A DNA stretch of 27,464 nucleotides from Gaiellasilicea sp035556515 (GTDB taxonomy: Bacteria > Actinomycetota > Thermoleophilia > Gaiellales > Gaiellaceae). Below, in pieces: positions 1 to 6,458 of the stretch; the first letter of the stretch is position 1; each line of letters opens with the position of its first letter. The notes below the pieces were generated by a model. That model did no database searches, was not told where the DNA came from, and saw only the letters and a program-made list of their open reading frames with translations. The DNA lies in contig DATMEO010000024.1 of NCBI GenBank assembly GCA_035556515.1, positions 1 through 27,464 on the forward strand, written 5' to 3'. A program made the translations under genes and the position numbers.

Positions 1-19
1 CCCGCCACTGTGGCCTGAT

Positions 20-154
20 CTAGTCGTCCTCGCTGCGGGAGCGGCCTCGTCGCTCCCGCAGGTAGACGGCCAGGAAGACGCCTGCGATCGAGAGCGCGAG
101 CAGTGTCTCGACGATCGCACCGCCGACGCCGCCGTGGGCGATCAGGTGTTCCAC
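20..154 (-). CDS. 44-residue single-span membrane protein
   Basis: A short reading frame starts at GTG (152-154), inside the last codons of the upstream membrane-protein gene, which it overlaps by 13 nt, and ends at TAG (20-22). The product has a short N-terminus (HLIAHGG), one hydrophobic segment of about 20 residues (around residues 13-32) and a strongly charged tail (RERRGRSRSEDD), so it should sit in the membrane with the tail in the cytoplasm. The overlap suggests coupled translation with the large membrane protein, perhaps as an accessory subunit. No family recognised. The coding claim rests on the overlap, the composition and the intact frame. Confidence 0.55.
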   Translation of the reverse strand: MEHLIAHGGVGGAIVETLLALSIAGVFLAVYLRERRGRSRSEDD

Positions 155-1500
155 AGGAGCCAGAGCCCGGCTGTTGAGTAGAGCACCATCATGAACAGCA
201 TGGCGTACTGTGAACGCAGGGCGTCCCGCGCCGGGAGGATCGACACCGCACGGTCGTGTGCCACGGCCAGCCCCGCAGCGTGCCCGAGCACGATCGCGCC
301 TACCTGGATGTAGGCGACGAGGTTCGGCGAGATTGGGGCGATGTTCACGGCGTAGTCGGCGGTGTCGAAGAGGTTCCAACCGAAGCCGAAGGGATCGGAC
401 GCGAGCGGCCACGCGTACTGGCCCTGGATCACGAGCAGCGTGAAGTAGTGCGCGACCGCGTAGACGAGCGCGATCGGCACGAGGCTCTGGAGGAACTCGG
501 GTGCGAGCCGCCGATCCGACTCGATCATCCGCTCCGCGATGTTGGTGGCCGCCAGATAGGCGGACGCGACGAGGAGGACGCAGCCGAGCAAGCCCGCGAG
601 CGCAAGACCGCTCGAGAGCAGCTCCGCCGTTCCGGGCTCGTCGACGATGTAGGGACGTTCGAGGTCGGCGCGGAGGTTCTGCCAGAACGGCGCGCGGCTG
701 AGCCCGTCGTAACCGACCGAGCCGAGCATGACGGCGATGAAGGCGAGCATGCCCGGCGTCCGCTCCGCGCCGGCGAGCCCGGAGAAAGGCATCCGAAGGA
801 CGAGCCGGCCGTCGCGCGCACCGAACGGCGCGATCCGGGCGAGCAGGCCGAAGTAGATGGTGAAGCCGTTGCCGTGCTCGTCCCAGGCCTTCCGGCCGAC
901 GGCGGCCATCCCGAACCACATCGCGTAGCTGTAGAGCGCGACTGCGAGCGCCAGCGCGCGCGGGCTCGCGGGCTCGGCGTAAGCGAGCTCGATCGCGGCG
1001 AAGCAGAACAGGGCGACCGCGCCCGGCCAGACGCCGAGCCGCTCGGGGTAGGCGAGCGGCGGCGTCCACTCCTGGCCGAGCTTGCGCCAGATCCACGCGA
1101 CGGCGTCGGCGACCGCGAGCCACGGGTTGAGCACCGCCCAGACGTTGCCGAACAGCACCTGTACCGGCACGAGCCCGAGCCAGAAGATCACGTAGACGAA
1201 GGTCGGCGCGAGGTTCACGGCCGAGGAGGGCTCGCCGATCAGCGCGGTCAGGAAGACGAGCGCGAACAGGCCGGCCGAGAGCGCGCCGAGGACAAAGCGG
1301 AGCGCGGCGGAGCGAAGGACACGCTCGAGCCCGTCCGGGAACGGCCGTCCAGCCGCGCGCCGCTCGAGTTGCGGCCGCTTCCAGAGGGCGCCCAGCGCGA
1401 GGAACGAGAGGACGAGGACGACGGCGCCGCCCCAGAAGAAGAGCCAGTCCGGGACCGGCAGGTCCTTGACCCCGCCGATCCCATGGGCCAGCAGACTCAG
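142..1500 (-). CDS. Polytopic membrane protein (452 aa), probable CTG start
   Basis: This is a large hydrophobic protein with roughly ten or more membrane-spanning segments. I recall similar actinobacterial proteins annotated loosely as fenitrothion hydrolase, but no hydrolase motif is visible and I assign no reaction. From the first GTG (1218) the protein would be 358 aa. The same frame stays open upstream and encodes about 94 more residues, beginning SLLAHGIGG and containing two further hydrophobic spans. No ATG, GTG or TTG occurs in that extension. The likely start is CTG at 1498-1500, which overlaps the TGA of the upstream cupredoxin-like gene as CTGA and has GAGG seven bases before it. 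Gene order with the cupredoxin-like protein upstream and the 44-aa protein downstream suggests one membrane assembly, perhaps metal-related (inference). Confidence 0.7.
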   Translation of the reverse strand: MSLLAHGIGGVKDLPVPDWLFFWGGAVVLVLSFLALGALWKRPQLERRAAGRPFPDGLERVLRSAALRFVLGALSAGLFALVFLTALIGEPSSAVNLAPTFVYVIFWLGLVPVQVLFGNVWAVLNPWLAVADAVAWIWRKLGQEWTPPLAYPERLGVWPGAVALFCFAAIELAYAEPASPRALALAVALYSYAMWFGMAAVGRKAWDEHGNGFTIYFGLLARIAPFGARDGRLVLRMPFSGLAGAERTPGMLAFIAVMLGSVGYDGLSRAPFWQNLRADLERPYIVDEPGTAELLSSGLALAGLLGCVLLVASAYLAATNIAERMIESDRRLAPEFLQSLVPIALVYAVAHYFTLLVIQGQYAWPLASDPFGFGWNLFDTADYAVNIAPISPNLVAYIQVGAIVLGHAAGLAVAHDRAVSILPARDALRSQYAMLFMMVLYSTAGLWLLWNT

Positions 1501-1970
1501 GGACGAACCTCGAGCTCGCCGATCTCGAGGCCGCGATCCTCGAGCTCGATCTCGAACCGGCCGGGCGCGTTCGCCTTGAACCGGATCGTGGCCGGCGCGC
1601 CCGGCGCCACGTCGGCCATCAGGTCGTACCCGTGCAGGTGAACGTGGTCGGTCAGCGCCGACTCGACCACGAGCACGACCTGCCGGTCGCGCTGGACGGA
1701 GAACCGCTTCACGGTCGGCGCGGTATCGCCCGGCACGACGATCCGCGCCCTGACGACGGTCGGCTGCGGCGGCGGCGCCGTCGTCGTCACTTGCTCGGTC
1801 GTCGTCGGCGGCGGCACTTCCGTGGTCGTCGGCGCCGTCGTCACCGTCTGCGTCGCCGTCGTCGCGGCTGCATCGTCGTCGTCGTCATCGGGACGCAGCG
1901 CGAAGAAGAGGCTGACGAGGAGCCCGAGCGCGGCGGCGATCAACGCGACCTTGCGGAATTCGGGGCTCAT
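1497..1970 (-). CDS. Membrane-anchored cupredoxin-like protein
   Basis: 157 aa. An uncleaved signal anchor (about residues 8-25) is followed by a run of six Asp, a Thr/Pro-rich linker (about 35-70) and a beta-rich C-terminal domain (72-157) with the motif DHVHLHGYD (H109, H111, H113). This matches the cupredoxin-like domains often found in small actinobacterial exported proteins. The Cys and Met ligands of a classical blue-copper site are absent, so if it binds metal it does so through the His cluster. The domain should face outward. The gene starts 10 nt after the gatB stop and overlaps the next membrane-protein gene by 4 nt, so it is probably co-transcribed with both. Copper handling is an inference. 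Confidence 0.8.
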   Translation of the reverse strand: MSPEFRKVALIAAALGLLVSLFFALRPDDDDDDAAATTATQTVTTAPTTTEVPPPTTTEQVTTTAPPPQPTVVRARIVVPGDTAPTVKRFSVQRDRQVVLVVESALTDHVHLHGYDLMADVAPGAPATIRFKANAPGRFEIELEDRGLEIGELEVRP

Positions 1971-1980
1971 GGTCGAGAGG

Positions 1981-3459
1981 CTACTGAAGCTTCTCGCGGA
2001 CGAGCTCGCTGACCGCGCGCGCGTTCGCCTTGCCGCCGGTCTCCTTCATCACCTGGCCGACGAAGAACCCGAGCAGTCCCTCCTTGCCACCCTTGTAGGC
2101 GGCGACCTGGCCGGGATTGGCGTCGAGGATCCGCGCGACGATCGGCTCGAGCTCGGCCGTGTCGGAGACGGCCTCCTGCGCCAGATACTGCGCGGCCGAG
2201 AAACCCGGCTCCGCGACGCTGCCGAGCGCCTCGTCGAGGGCGGCGCGCGGGATCCGGTCGCGTGCCTCGACGAGCTTCGCCAGCTCGGCCGGATCAATTG
2301 CGTCGCCGTCGACGCCGGCGAGCCGGTTCGCGATCAGGTTCGCGGCGGCAAGACCGTCGGCGCCGGCTGCAACCGTTGCCTGCCAGAGGCGGTCGAGCCC
2401 GCCGGTGACGAGCACGACGGCGCGATCGAGGTCGAGCTCGGCCTCGATCCGCCGGATCCGTCGCGCGGGGCTCTCGGGGACCTCGGCCCGCAACCGCTCG
2501 ACGAGCTCCCCCGGCGGCTCGACCGGGACGAGGTCGGGCTCGGGGAAATAGCGGTAGTCGTCGGCCTCCTCCTTCGAGCGCCGCGCGGTCAGCGTGCCGC
2601 TGCCGGCGTCGAAGTCGTACGTCTCCTGAACGACGTCGCCCCCGCCCTCGTAGACGGCGATCTGGCGCGCCACCTCGGCGTCGATTCCCTGCGCGACGAA
2701 CCGGAACGAGTTCATGTTCTTCAGCTCGCAGCGCGTGCGGAGCTCGGACGACCCCTCCGGCCGCACGGAGACGTTCGCGTCCACGCGCAGTGTGCCCTTC
2801 TCCATCTCCGCGTCCGAGATCCCGAGCTCGACGATCGTCTGGCGCAAGAGCTGCAGGAAGCGGCGCGCGTCCTCGGCGGAGTGGATGTCGGGGCCGGTGA
2901 CGATCTCGACCAGGGGCGTGCCGCCGCGGTTGAAGTCGATCAGCGAGGTGGAGGCGCCGCCGATCCGGCCGGTGCGCCCGCCGACGTGCGTCGTCTTCGC
3001 CGCGTCCTCCTCGAGATGCGCCCGGACGATCCCGATCTCGTGATCCCCGTCCGCCGTTGGTACTAGCACCTTACCGTTCGTGCAAGATGGTAGATCGTAT
3101 TGCGAGATCTGATAGCCCTTCGGCAGATCCGGGTAGAAGTAGTTCTTGCGCGCGAAAACGGCGTGCGGCGCGATCTCGCAGTCGAGCGCGAGCCCGAGCT
3201 TGATCGTCCACTCGATCGCAACCCGGTTCACGGTCGGCAGCGCGCCGGGGAACCCGAGGCAGACCGGGCAGGTCTGAGTGTTCTCGCCGCCGCCGAAGCC
3301 GTTCGCGCAGCGGCAGAACATCTTCGTCCGCGTCTTCAGCTGGACGTGGATCTCGAGCCCGACGACCGGCTGCCAATTCCCCGCTCCGGTGCCGGCAGAG
3401 CCGGCACCTCCACTCCTGCGCGGCTCCGTCGAGCCTACGCCGCGAGCGTTGCCGCTCAT
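1981..3459 (-). CDS. gatB: Asp-tRNA(Asn)/Glu-tRNA(Gln) amidotransferase subunit B
   Basis: 492 aa. GatB binds mischarged Glu-tRNA(Gln) or Asp-tRNA(Asn), activates the side chain with ATP and accepts ammonia from GatA. The family core begins at VVGLEIHVQL (about residue 32). The zinc-type Cys pairs C49/C51 and C64/C67 are present, and the C-terminal YqeY-like tRNA-binding domain ends at VSELVREKLQ. The start ATG (3457-3459) overlaps the gatA stop as ATGA. Residues about 6-28 (GVGSTEPRRSGGAGSAGTGA...) precede the conserved core and are encoded by a repeat also found before gatA. The stretch encoding residues around YQISQYDLPSCTNG has much lower G+C than the rest. The frame stays open upstream, but the overlap fixes the start. 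Confidence 0.97.
   Translation of the reverse strand: MSGNARGVGSTEPRRSGGAGSAGTGAGNWQPVVGLEIHVQLKTRTKMFCRCANGFGGGENTQTCPVCLGFPGALPTVNRVAIEWTIKLGLALDCEIAPHAVFARKNYFYPDLPKGYQISQYDLPSCTNGKVLVPTADGDHEIGIVRAHLEEDAAKTTHVGGRTGRIGGASTSLIDFNRGGTPLVEIVTGPDIHSAEDARRFLQLLRQTIVELGISDAEMEKGTLRVDANVSVRPEGSSELRTRCELKNMNSFRFVAQGIDAEVARQIAVYEGGGDVVQETYDFDAGSGTLTARRSKEEADDYRYFPEPDLVPVEPPGELVERLRAEVPESPARRIRRIEAELDLDRAVVLVTGGLDRLWQATVAAGADGLAAANLIANRLAGVDGDAIDPAELAKLVEARDRIPRAALDEALGSVAEPGFSAAQYLAQEAVSDTAELEPIVARILDANPGQVAAYKGGKEGLLGFFVGQVMKETGGKANARAVSELVREKLQ
3381..3442 (-). repeat. Hairpin repeat, copy 2 (inside gatB 5' end)
   Basis: This 62-nt stretch matches 4861-4922 at 53 of 62 positions by my hand alignment, with no gaps. 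It contains a perfect 9-bp stem (3388-3396 with 3400-3408) around a 3-nt loop. Here the element lies within coding sequence and is translated as part of the GatB N-terminus, after MSGNAR. Relative to the other copy, two base pairs of the stem differ on both sides so that pairing is kept. Confidence 0.85.
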
Positions 3460-4859
3460 CGCAGCCGCTCCGGCACGGGATCGAAGCCGAGCGCGCGCTC
3501 GAGCGCGTGCCCCGCCTTGAAGAGCGTGTTCTCCGACAGCTGCGGCCCGATCAGCTGCAGCCCGACCGGGAGGCCGTCCGAGAGCCCGCAGGGAACGTTG
3601 AGGCCCGGCAGCCCCGCCATGCAGGACGGGATCGTGAGCAGGTCGGAGAGGTACATCGCCAGCGGATCGGCGGCCTTCTCGCCCAGCTTGAAAGCCACCG
3701 TCGGCGAGGTCGGCGAGACGAGCAGGTCGAAGCGCTCGAACGCGGCGGCGTGCTCGCGCGCGATCAGCGTCCGCACCTTCTGGGCCTGGCCGTAGTAGGC
3801 GTCGTAGTAGCCGGCCGAGAGCGCGTAGGTGCCGAGCATGATCCTGCGCTTCGGCTCGTCGCCGAAGCCGGTGTCGCGCGTGCGCTCGACCATCTCGTAG
3901 TAGGTGTCGGCGTCGACGCGAAGCCCGTAGCGGACGCCGTCGTAGCGGGCCAGGTTCGAGGACGCCTCGGCCGGGGCGATCAGGTAGTAGCAGGCGAGGC
4001 CGTACTCGACCGAGCGCGGAAGCTCGCATTCCCCCACCTCGGCGCCGAGTTCGCGGGCAAGCTCGATCGCCTTCTGCACCGCGGCGCTGACTCCCGGCTC
4101 GATCCCCTCGGCTTCGTTCATCTCCTTCGGGACGCCGATCCGCAAGCCGGCGAGGCTCTCGCCCTCCGGCAGCTCGACCGGCGGAACGACGACGGTGGTC
4201 GAGTCGGCCGGGTCCTTCCCGGCGATGATCGAATAGAGGCGCGCGCAGTCGCGAACGTTCTTCGCGACCGGCCCGACCTGATCGAGGCTGGACGCGAAGG
4301 CGACGATGCCGAAGCGGCTGACGGTGCCATAGGTGGGGCGCAGGCCGACGTTGCCGCAGAGGGCCGACGGCTGCTTGATCGAGCCGCCGGTGTCGGAGCC
4401 GAGTCCCCACGGCGCGAGGCCCGCCGAGACGGCGGCCGCCGTGCCGCCGCCCGAGCCGCCCGGGACCCGCTCGGGGTCCCAGGGGTTGTGCGTCGGGCCG
4501 TAGGCCGAGTTCTCGGTCGACGAGCCCATCGCAAACTCGTCCGTGTTCGTCTTGCCGATCACCGGCAGCCCCGCATCGCGGCAGCGCGCGGCCACGGTCG
4601 CATCGAACACGGGCACGTAGCCGGCGAGGATCTTCGACCCGGCTGTCGTCTCGACGCCCTTCGTCGAGATCACGTCCTTGAGCGCGATCGGGACGCCGTC
4701 GCCCGCCGCGCCCTCGACCGTGCGCAGGTAGCAGTGCAGCTCGCCGTCACGCTCGCCGACCGAGTCGAGGTACGCACTGTGGAGCTCGGAGCCCGAGACC
4801 TCCTTGCGCTCGAGCAGCCCGAGCGCCTCCTCGGCGGTGAGGCGGAGCGTGTCGATCAT
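3456..4859 (-). CDS. gatA: Asp-tRNA(Asn)/Glu-tRNA(Gln) amidotransferase subunit A
   Basis: 467 aa, the usual length. GatA is the amidase-signature glutaminase that releases ammonia from glutamine for GatB. The catalytic triad is visible: K61 (in PIALKDVI), cis-Ser S136 (in VPGGSGGG) and nucleophile S160 (in SDTGGSIKQP), with the two serines 24 residues apart as in the family. The common GGSSGGS motif reads GGSGGGT here, so the second serine of the loop is replaced by Gly; the catalytic one is kept. The start ATG (4857-4859) overlaps the stop of a 23-codon repeat-derived reading frame. A longer in-frame extension to 4979 exists but would read through the gatC end and is rejected. Confidence 0.97.
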   Translation of the reverse strand: MIDTLRLTAEEALGLLERKEVSGSELHSAYLDSVGERDGELHCYLRTVEGAAGDGVPIALKDVISTKGVETTAGSKILAGYVPVFDATVAARCRDAGLPVIGKTNTDEFAMGSSTENSAYGPTHNPWDPERVPGGSGGGTAAAVSAGLAPWGLGSDTGGSIKQPSALCGNVGLRPTYGTVSRFGIVAFASSLDQVGPVAKNVRDCARLYSIIAGKDPADSTTVVVPPVELPEGESLAGLRIGVPKEMNEAEGIEPGVSAAVQKAIELARELGAEVGECELPRSVEYGLACYYLIAPAEASSNLARYDGVRYGLRVDADTYYEMVERTRDTGFGDEPKRRIMLGTYALSAGYYDAYYGQAQKVRTLIAREHAAAFERFDLLVSPTSPTVAFKLGEKAADPLAMYLSDLLTIPSCMAGLPGLNVPCGLSDGLPVGLQLIGPQLSENTLFKAGHALERALGFDPVPERLR

Positions 4860-4927
4860 CCCGCTCCAACGCCGGCAAAGCCGGCGTCTCCGCTCCTGGG
4901 CGGCTCCGTCAAGCCTACGCCGCTCAT
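4856..4927 (-). CDS. 23-codon reading frame bridging gatC and gatA
   Basis: This tiny frame starts at ATG (4925-4927), which overlaps the gatC stop as ATGA, and ends in TGA (4856-4858), which overlaps the gatA start as ATGA. It is almost wholly made of repeat copy 1. Its translation (MSGVGLTEPPRSGDAG...) is in the same register as the GatB N-terminus (MSGNARGVGSTEPRRSGG...). It may serve only to carry ribosomes from gatC to gatA across the inserted repeat. Whether the peptide is stable or has any role is unknown. Confidence 0.4.
   Translation of the reverse strand: MSGVGLTEPPRSGDAGFAGVGAG
4861..4922 (-). repeat. Hairpin repeat, copy 1 (gatC-gatA junction)
   Basis: This 62-nt element occupies nearly the whole space between gatC and gatA and is 53/62 identical to 3381-3442. 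Its central stem is 8 bp (4869-4876 with 4880-4887) around an AAA loop on the plus strand. A smaller GGCT/AGCC pairing lies at 4902-4914 and is conserved in both copies. No further copy was found in the window by eye. Confidence 0.85.
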
Positions 4928-5208
4928 GCAGTGGGCGGCACCTTGAAGAGATCGCCGTCGCGGGCGGGCGCGTTCGCAAAGACGTCGTCCAGCTCGAGTG
5001 ACGGCCGCGGCTCGTCCTCCGCCCAGGCGTTGACGAGCTCGAGCGGGTGCGAGGTCGGCGGCACGTCGGAGAGATCGAGCTCGCTCACCTTCGAGACTGC
5101 CTCGAGGATCGCGCTCAGCTCTCCGGTGAGCCGCTCGACCTCCTCGTCGGTCAGCTCGAGGCTTGCCAGCTTGGCGACGTGTAGCACTTCTTCGCGCGTG
5201 ATTGCCAT
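4924..5208 (-). CDS. gatC: Asp-tRNA(Asn)/Glu-tRNA(Gln) amidotransferase subunit C
   Basis: 94 aa, normal for the family. GatC wraps around GatA and stabilises the GatAB pair. The N-terminus (MAITREEVLHVAKLASLELT) is the typical GatC helix, followed by LSAILEAVSKVSELDLSDVPPTSHP, and the C-terminal part ends FANAPARDGDLFKVPPT. The ATG (5206-5208) is preceded by a modest AAGGATGG ribosome site, which follows directly on the U-tract of the csp terminator. No promoter can therefore fit between the terminator and the gene. The stop overlaps a small reading frame that leads to gatA. Confidence 0.95.
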   Translation of the reverse strand: MAITREEVLHVAKLASLELTDEEVERLTGELSAILEAVSKVSELDLSDVPPTSHPLELVNAWAEDEPRPSLELDDVFANAPARDGDLFKVPPTA

Positions 5209-5222
5209 CGATCCATCCTTCC

Positions 5223-5257
5223 AAAAAAAGAACGAGCCCCCTCGCGGGGGCTCGTTC
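5223..5257 (-). terminator. Intrinsic terminator after csp, just before gatC
   Basis: On the minus strand there is a perfect 12-bp stem (5230-5241 with 5246-5257) with a GCGA (GNRA-type) tetraloop, followed by seven U (5223-5229). It lies 20 nt after the csp stop and 14 nt before the gatC start codon. It is a textbook Rho-independent terminator. Confidence 0.95.
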
Positions 5258-5277
5258 GAAGCTCGACCCGGAGGGTA

Positions 5278-5478
5278 CTAGCCGGCCGTGACGTTCGCGG
5301 CCTGGGCGCCCTTGGGGCCCTGGACGACCTCGAACTCGACCTTCTGACCTTCGGTCAGCGACTTGTAGCCGTCCATCGTGATCGCGGAGAAGTGAACGAA
5401 GACGTCCTCGCCACCCTCACGCTCGATGAACCCGTAACCCTTTTCGTTCGAGAACCATTTAACGGTGCCCTGAGCCAA
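5278..5478 (-). CDS. csp: Cold-shock domain protein (CspA family)
   Basis: 66 aa, a single cold-shock domain that binds single-stranded RNA or DNA and melts mRNA structure. RNP1 (KGYGFI, residues 13-18) and RNP2 (VFVHF, 26-30) are both present, and the protein ends in the usual GPKGAQAANV strand. The start is TTG (5476-5478), read as M-AQGTVKWF, with a strong GGAGG ribosome site a few bases upstream; this beats the longer in-frame ATG readings that add non-family residues. About 75 nt of leader separate it from the folD stop; csp mRNAs often carry regulatory leaders, but no specific structure was established here. Confidence 0.95.
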   Translation of the reverse strand: MAQGTVKWFSNEKGYGFIEREGGEDVFVHFSAITMDGYKSLTEGQKVEFEVVQGPKGAQAANVTAG

Positions 5479-5554
5479 CTGTCTTTCCTCCTCCGGTGAA
5501 GCGACGGCCCAGGCACCGAGCCGCCGACCTTGATACAGCGCGCGAAACATAGCC

Positions 5555-6409
5555 TTACACGGCTGGATGTGCAAGATCGTCTGCGCGGTAGCGCGCAGCG
5601 CGAACCGTGCTCCGCAGCAGCATCGCGATCGTCATCGGGCCGACGCCGCCGGGGACCGGTGTCAGCAGCCCCGCACGCTCGGCCACGGCCGGGTCGACGT
5701 CGCCGACGAGCCCCTCCGCCGTCCGGTTGATTCCCACGTCGACGACGGCCGCGCCTTCCTTGACCATTGCGGCGGTGACGATCCCGGGGACGCCGACGGC
5801 CGCGACGATCACGTCGGCGCGCGACGTCTCGGCGGCCAGGTCGCGCGTCCGGGAATGGCAGATCGTCACGGTCGCGTGCCGGTGCAGGAGGAGCAGCGCG
5901 GCCGGCTTGCCGACGATGTCGCTGCGGCCGATCACGACCGCGTTCGCACCCTCGAGCGCGACGCCGTACTCGTCGAGGAGCGCGAGCACCCCGAGCGGCG
6001 TCCCCGGCACGTGGCCCGGAGTGCCGGCGAGAAGCAGCCCAGCGTTGACGGGATGGAAGCCGTCGACGTCCTTGACCGGATCGACGGCGCGGATGACGCG
6101 GCCCTCGTCGATCTGGCCGGGCAGCGGCAGCTGCACGAGGATGCCGTCGATCGCGTCGTCGGCATTCAGCTGCGCGACCACGTCGAGCAGCTCGGCCTCG
6201 CCCGTCTCCTCCGGCAGGCGCAGGTCACGTGCCTCGATCCCCACTTCGAGCGTCGCCTTGTGCTTCATCCGGATGTAGACATCCGAGGCCGGATCGTCGC
6301 CGACCAGCACCGTGGCGAGGCCGATCGGGCGCGGGAACGCGGCCACCTCGGCCGCGACCTCCGCACGGATCCGCGCAGCCAGCCCCTTCCCGTCCATCAG
6401 CGTCGTCAC
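5555..6409 (-). CDS. folD: Methylenetetrahydrofolate dehydrogenase / cyclohydrolase
   Basis: 284 aa, full length. This bifunctional enzyme of one-carbon metabolism converts 5,10-methylene-THF to 10-formyl-THF with NADP. The catalytic pair Y45/K49 is in SDVYIRMKHK. Other family signatures are QLPLPGQID, DVDGFHP, the Rossmann motif VVIGRSDIVGKP and TPVPGGVGPMT near the C-terminus. I chose GTG at 6407-6409 (M-TTLMDGKGLA); ATG at 6395-6397 is the alternative, four codons later. Upstream in-frame sequence does not resemble FolD. It is divergent from the MFS gene, with about 49 nt between them to hold both promoters. Confidence 0.95.
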   Translation of the reverse strand: MTTLMDGKGLAARIRAEVAAEVAAFPRPIGLATVLVGDDPASDVYIRMKHKATLEVGIEARDLRLPEETGEAELLDVVAQLNADDAIDGILVQLPLPGQIDEGRVIRAVDPVKDVDGFHPVNAGLLLAGTPGHVPGTPLGVLALLDEYGVALEGANAVVIGRSDIVGKPAALLLLHRHATVTICHSRTRDLAAETSRADVIVAAVGVPGIVTAAMVKEGAAVVDVGINRTAEGLVGDVDPAVAERAGLLTPVPGGVGPMTIAMLLRSTVRAARYRADDLAHPAV

Positions 6410-6458
6410 GTGCTCGAGCGTAATTGAGGCTGCACGGAGCGCGTTAGGGTCGCACACG

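Noticed and set aside
256..1641. 461-aa plus-strand reading frame
   Set aside because: Antisense to the polytopic membrane protein; highly charged Arg/Glu/Asp-rich translation typical of the shadow of a high-GC gene.
1822..1900. GTC/GAC triplet-rich stretch as a microsatellite or CRISPR-like repeat
   Set aside because: It is explained by the Asp run and Thr-rich linker of the cupredoxin-like protein; no regular spacers.
3460..4410. Extension of gatB upstream to 4410
   Set aside because: It would read through gatA in another frame; the ATGA overlap and the conserved GatB N-terminus set the start at 3459.
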